DNA from: an uncultured Oscillospiraceae bacterium
GTDB lineage: Bacteria; Bacillota; Clostridia; Oscillospirales; Oscillospiraceae
Assembly: GCA_934662925.1 (NCBI GenBank)
Contig: CAKUKL010000011.1
Location: 1 to 15,111 of the forward strand
Reading direction: 5' to 3'
DNA length: 15,111 nucleotides
In this document: one piece after another, positions 14,392-15,111 of the stretch
Position numbering within the stretch: position 1 is the stretch's first letter
Layout: each line of letters opens with the position of its first letter
The notes under the pieces: generated by a model
Told to the model about the DNA's origin: nothing
The model's database searches: none
The model's input: the letters and a program-made list of their open reading frames with translations, nothing else
Position numbers and translations under genes: made by a program

Positions 14392-14448
14392 CGCCTGTCG
14401 AAAAGGCAAAGACTTGCGGTTTTTGCAGGGCTGGCAAACGCGCCGCCT

Positions 14449-15111
14449 TTATTTTCCCACGCAGAACCGCTCGAAGATCCGGCTGGTGATATCCTCCCGG
14501 ACGGTGCGTCCGGTGAGCTCGCCGAGGGCGGACATGGCCTCCTCCACGTCGGTGAGCACCGCGTCGGGAGAGAAGCCCGCCCGCAGGGCGTCTGCCGCCC
14601 GGGCCACGGCCTGTTGGGCACGGCTTGCCGCTTCGGCCTGCCGGGCGTTGGTGAGCAGCGTCCCGGGCCGCAGGCCGGGGTCGTCGGGGAAGAACCCGGC
14701 CACCGCCCGCTCAAGCTCGTCCAGTCCTTGCCCGCTGGCGGCGGACAGGACCACCAGCGGCACGCCCTCCGGCCGGGGCACCCGGGCCATCCGGGGGGAG
14801 GGCAGGTCGGCCTTGGTGTAGACGAGGATCGTGGGCCCGTGAGCGGCGGCGGTGCGCACCAGCTCCAGATCCTCGTCCTCCCACGGCTGGGAGCCGTCTA
14901 CCAGCACCAACGCCAGCTCCGCCCGCTGGAGGGCCGCCCGGCTGCGCTCCACGCCCAGCTGCTCCACCGCGTCCTCCGAGTCCCGGAGCCCGGCGGTGTC
15001 GATGAGCCGCAGTAGCGTGTCTCCCAGCGTCACCGTCTCCTCCACCGTGTCCCGGGTGGTGCCGGGGATGGGGGTGACGATGGCCCGGTCGTAGCCCACC
15101 AGCGCGTTGAA
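14449..15111 (-). CDS. mnmE: tRNA modification GTPase MnmE, C-terminal part (cut by window edge)
   Basis: MnmE with MnmG adds the 5-(carboxymethyl)aminomethyl group to U34 of several tRNAs, in the cytoplasm. The visible 220 residues hold the end of the G domain and the C-terminal helical domain. The frame enters at the right edge with FNALVGYDRAIV, just after the P-loop, so G1 and the N-terminal formyl-THF-binding domain lie outside. Seen here: G2/switch I IVTPIPGTTRDT, G3 DTAGLRD, G4 as TKAD (the usual NKxD asparagine is a threonine), G5-like LSAASG. The C-terminal end is FCVGK, the CxGK motif with the conserved cysteine. The GTG at 15099 is internal, not a start. mnmG, its common downstream neighbour, is absent; the gene instead converges on the oxidoreductase across a 609-bp gap. 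Confidence 0.95.
   Translation of the reverse strand, partial: FNALVGYDRAIVTPIPGTTRDTVEETVTLGDTLLRLIDTAGLRDSEDAVEQLGVERSRAALQRAELALVLVDGSQPWEDEDLELVRTAAAHGPTILVYTKADLPSPRMARVPRPEGVPLVVLSAASGQGLDELERAVAGFFPDDPGLRPGTLLTNARQAEAASRAQQAVARAADALRAGFSPDAVLTDVEEAMSALGELTGRTVREDITSRIFERFCVGK

Larger units (their letters stand above)
13840..14448. other. 609-bp gene-free region between oxidoreductase and mnmE
   Basis: No convincing gene lies here. In order it holds: a hairpin at 13888-13906 (GGCGGAA, loop TTCAC, TTCCGCC); a GC hairpin at 13929-13952; the second copy of the oxidoreductase 3' end (13945-14048); a minus-strand terminator (14083-14105); an A+T-rich patch (14149-14168); a DnaA-box-like cluster (14208-14293); a small inverted repeat GACAT-AAAAG-ATGTC (14304-14318); and the probable mnmE terminator (14354-14391). 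Several GC-rich hairpins in a row are also what a dispersed intergenic repeat looks like. Confidence 0.7.

Overview
The window reads as a piece of chromosome from a G+C-rich, low-oxygen-adapted, endospore-lineage Firmicute. A gut Oscillospiraceae-type bacterium (Flavonifractor/Lawsonibacter/Oscillibacter neighbourhood) is the best guess. This is inferred from strong AAGGAG Shine-Dalgarno sites, sigma-A-like promoters (TTGACA/TATAAT, several with extended TGn -10), a SpoIID sporulation enzyme, a YerC-type TrpR-like regulator, divergent SLH domains and GC-rich coding with compact intrinsic terminators. Nothing marks it as a phage, plasmid, CRISPR or defence locus; most of it is ordinary core and semi-core genes.

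Layout, left to right. 1-147: two strong terminators, one for a gene beyond the left edge and one for the first gene here. 148-2226 (-): secreted protein with three divergent SLH repeats and a parallel beta-helix-like body. 2424-3169 (-): a two-gene operon, yerC-like regulator plus an unrecognised 145-residue protein, with a 4-bp stop/start overlap. 3356-4486 (+): metallophosphoesterase, divergent from yerC. 4626-5957 (-): GntP-family permease with a palindrome at its promoter. 6309-7817 (+): trmO (broken by a one-base frameshift) and proC, one base apart. 7916-8755 (-) and 8989-9666 (+): divergent AraC-family regulator and an OmpR-family response regulator without a kinase. 9755-11140 (-): citrate synthase. 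11278-12339 (+): SpoIID, with a candidate sigma-E promoter. 12439-13839 (+): FAD-dependent oxidoreductase with a ferredoxin-like cysteine cluster. 13840-14448: a 609-bp gene-free region. 14449-15111 (-): C-terminal part of mnmE, cut by the window edge.

The genes do not form one pathway. Several touch central metabolism (citrate synthase for glutamate-family precursors, ProC for the last step of proline synthesis, GntP for organic acid uptake) or tRNA modification at position 37 (TrmO) and 34 (MnmE). The most unusual part is the 13840-14448 region. It holds a second, diverged copy of the last ~85 bp of the oxidoreductase gene, several hairpins, a minus-strand terminator with no gene feeding it, and a tight cluster of DnaA-box-like 9-mers. 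mnmE normally lies in the rpmH-rnpA-yidC-jag-mnmE block next to dnaA in Firmicutes, so the right end may be near the chromosome origin. That is inference from family knowledge and cannot be confirmed from this window.
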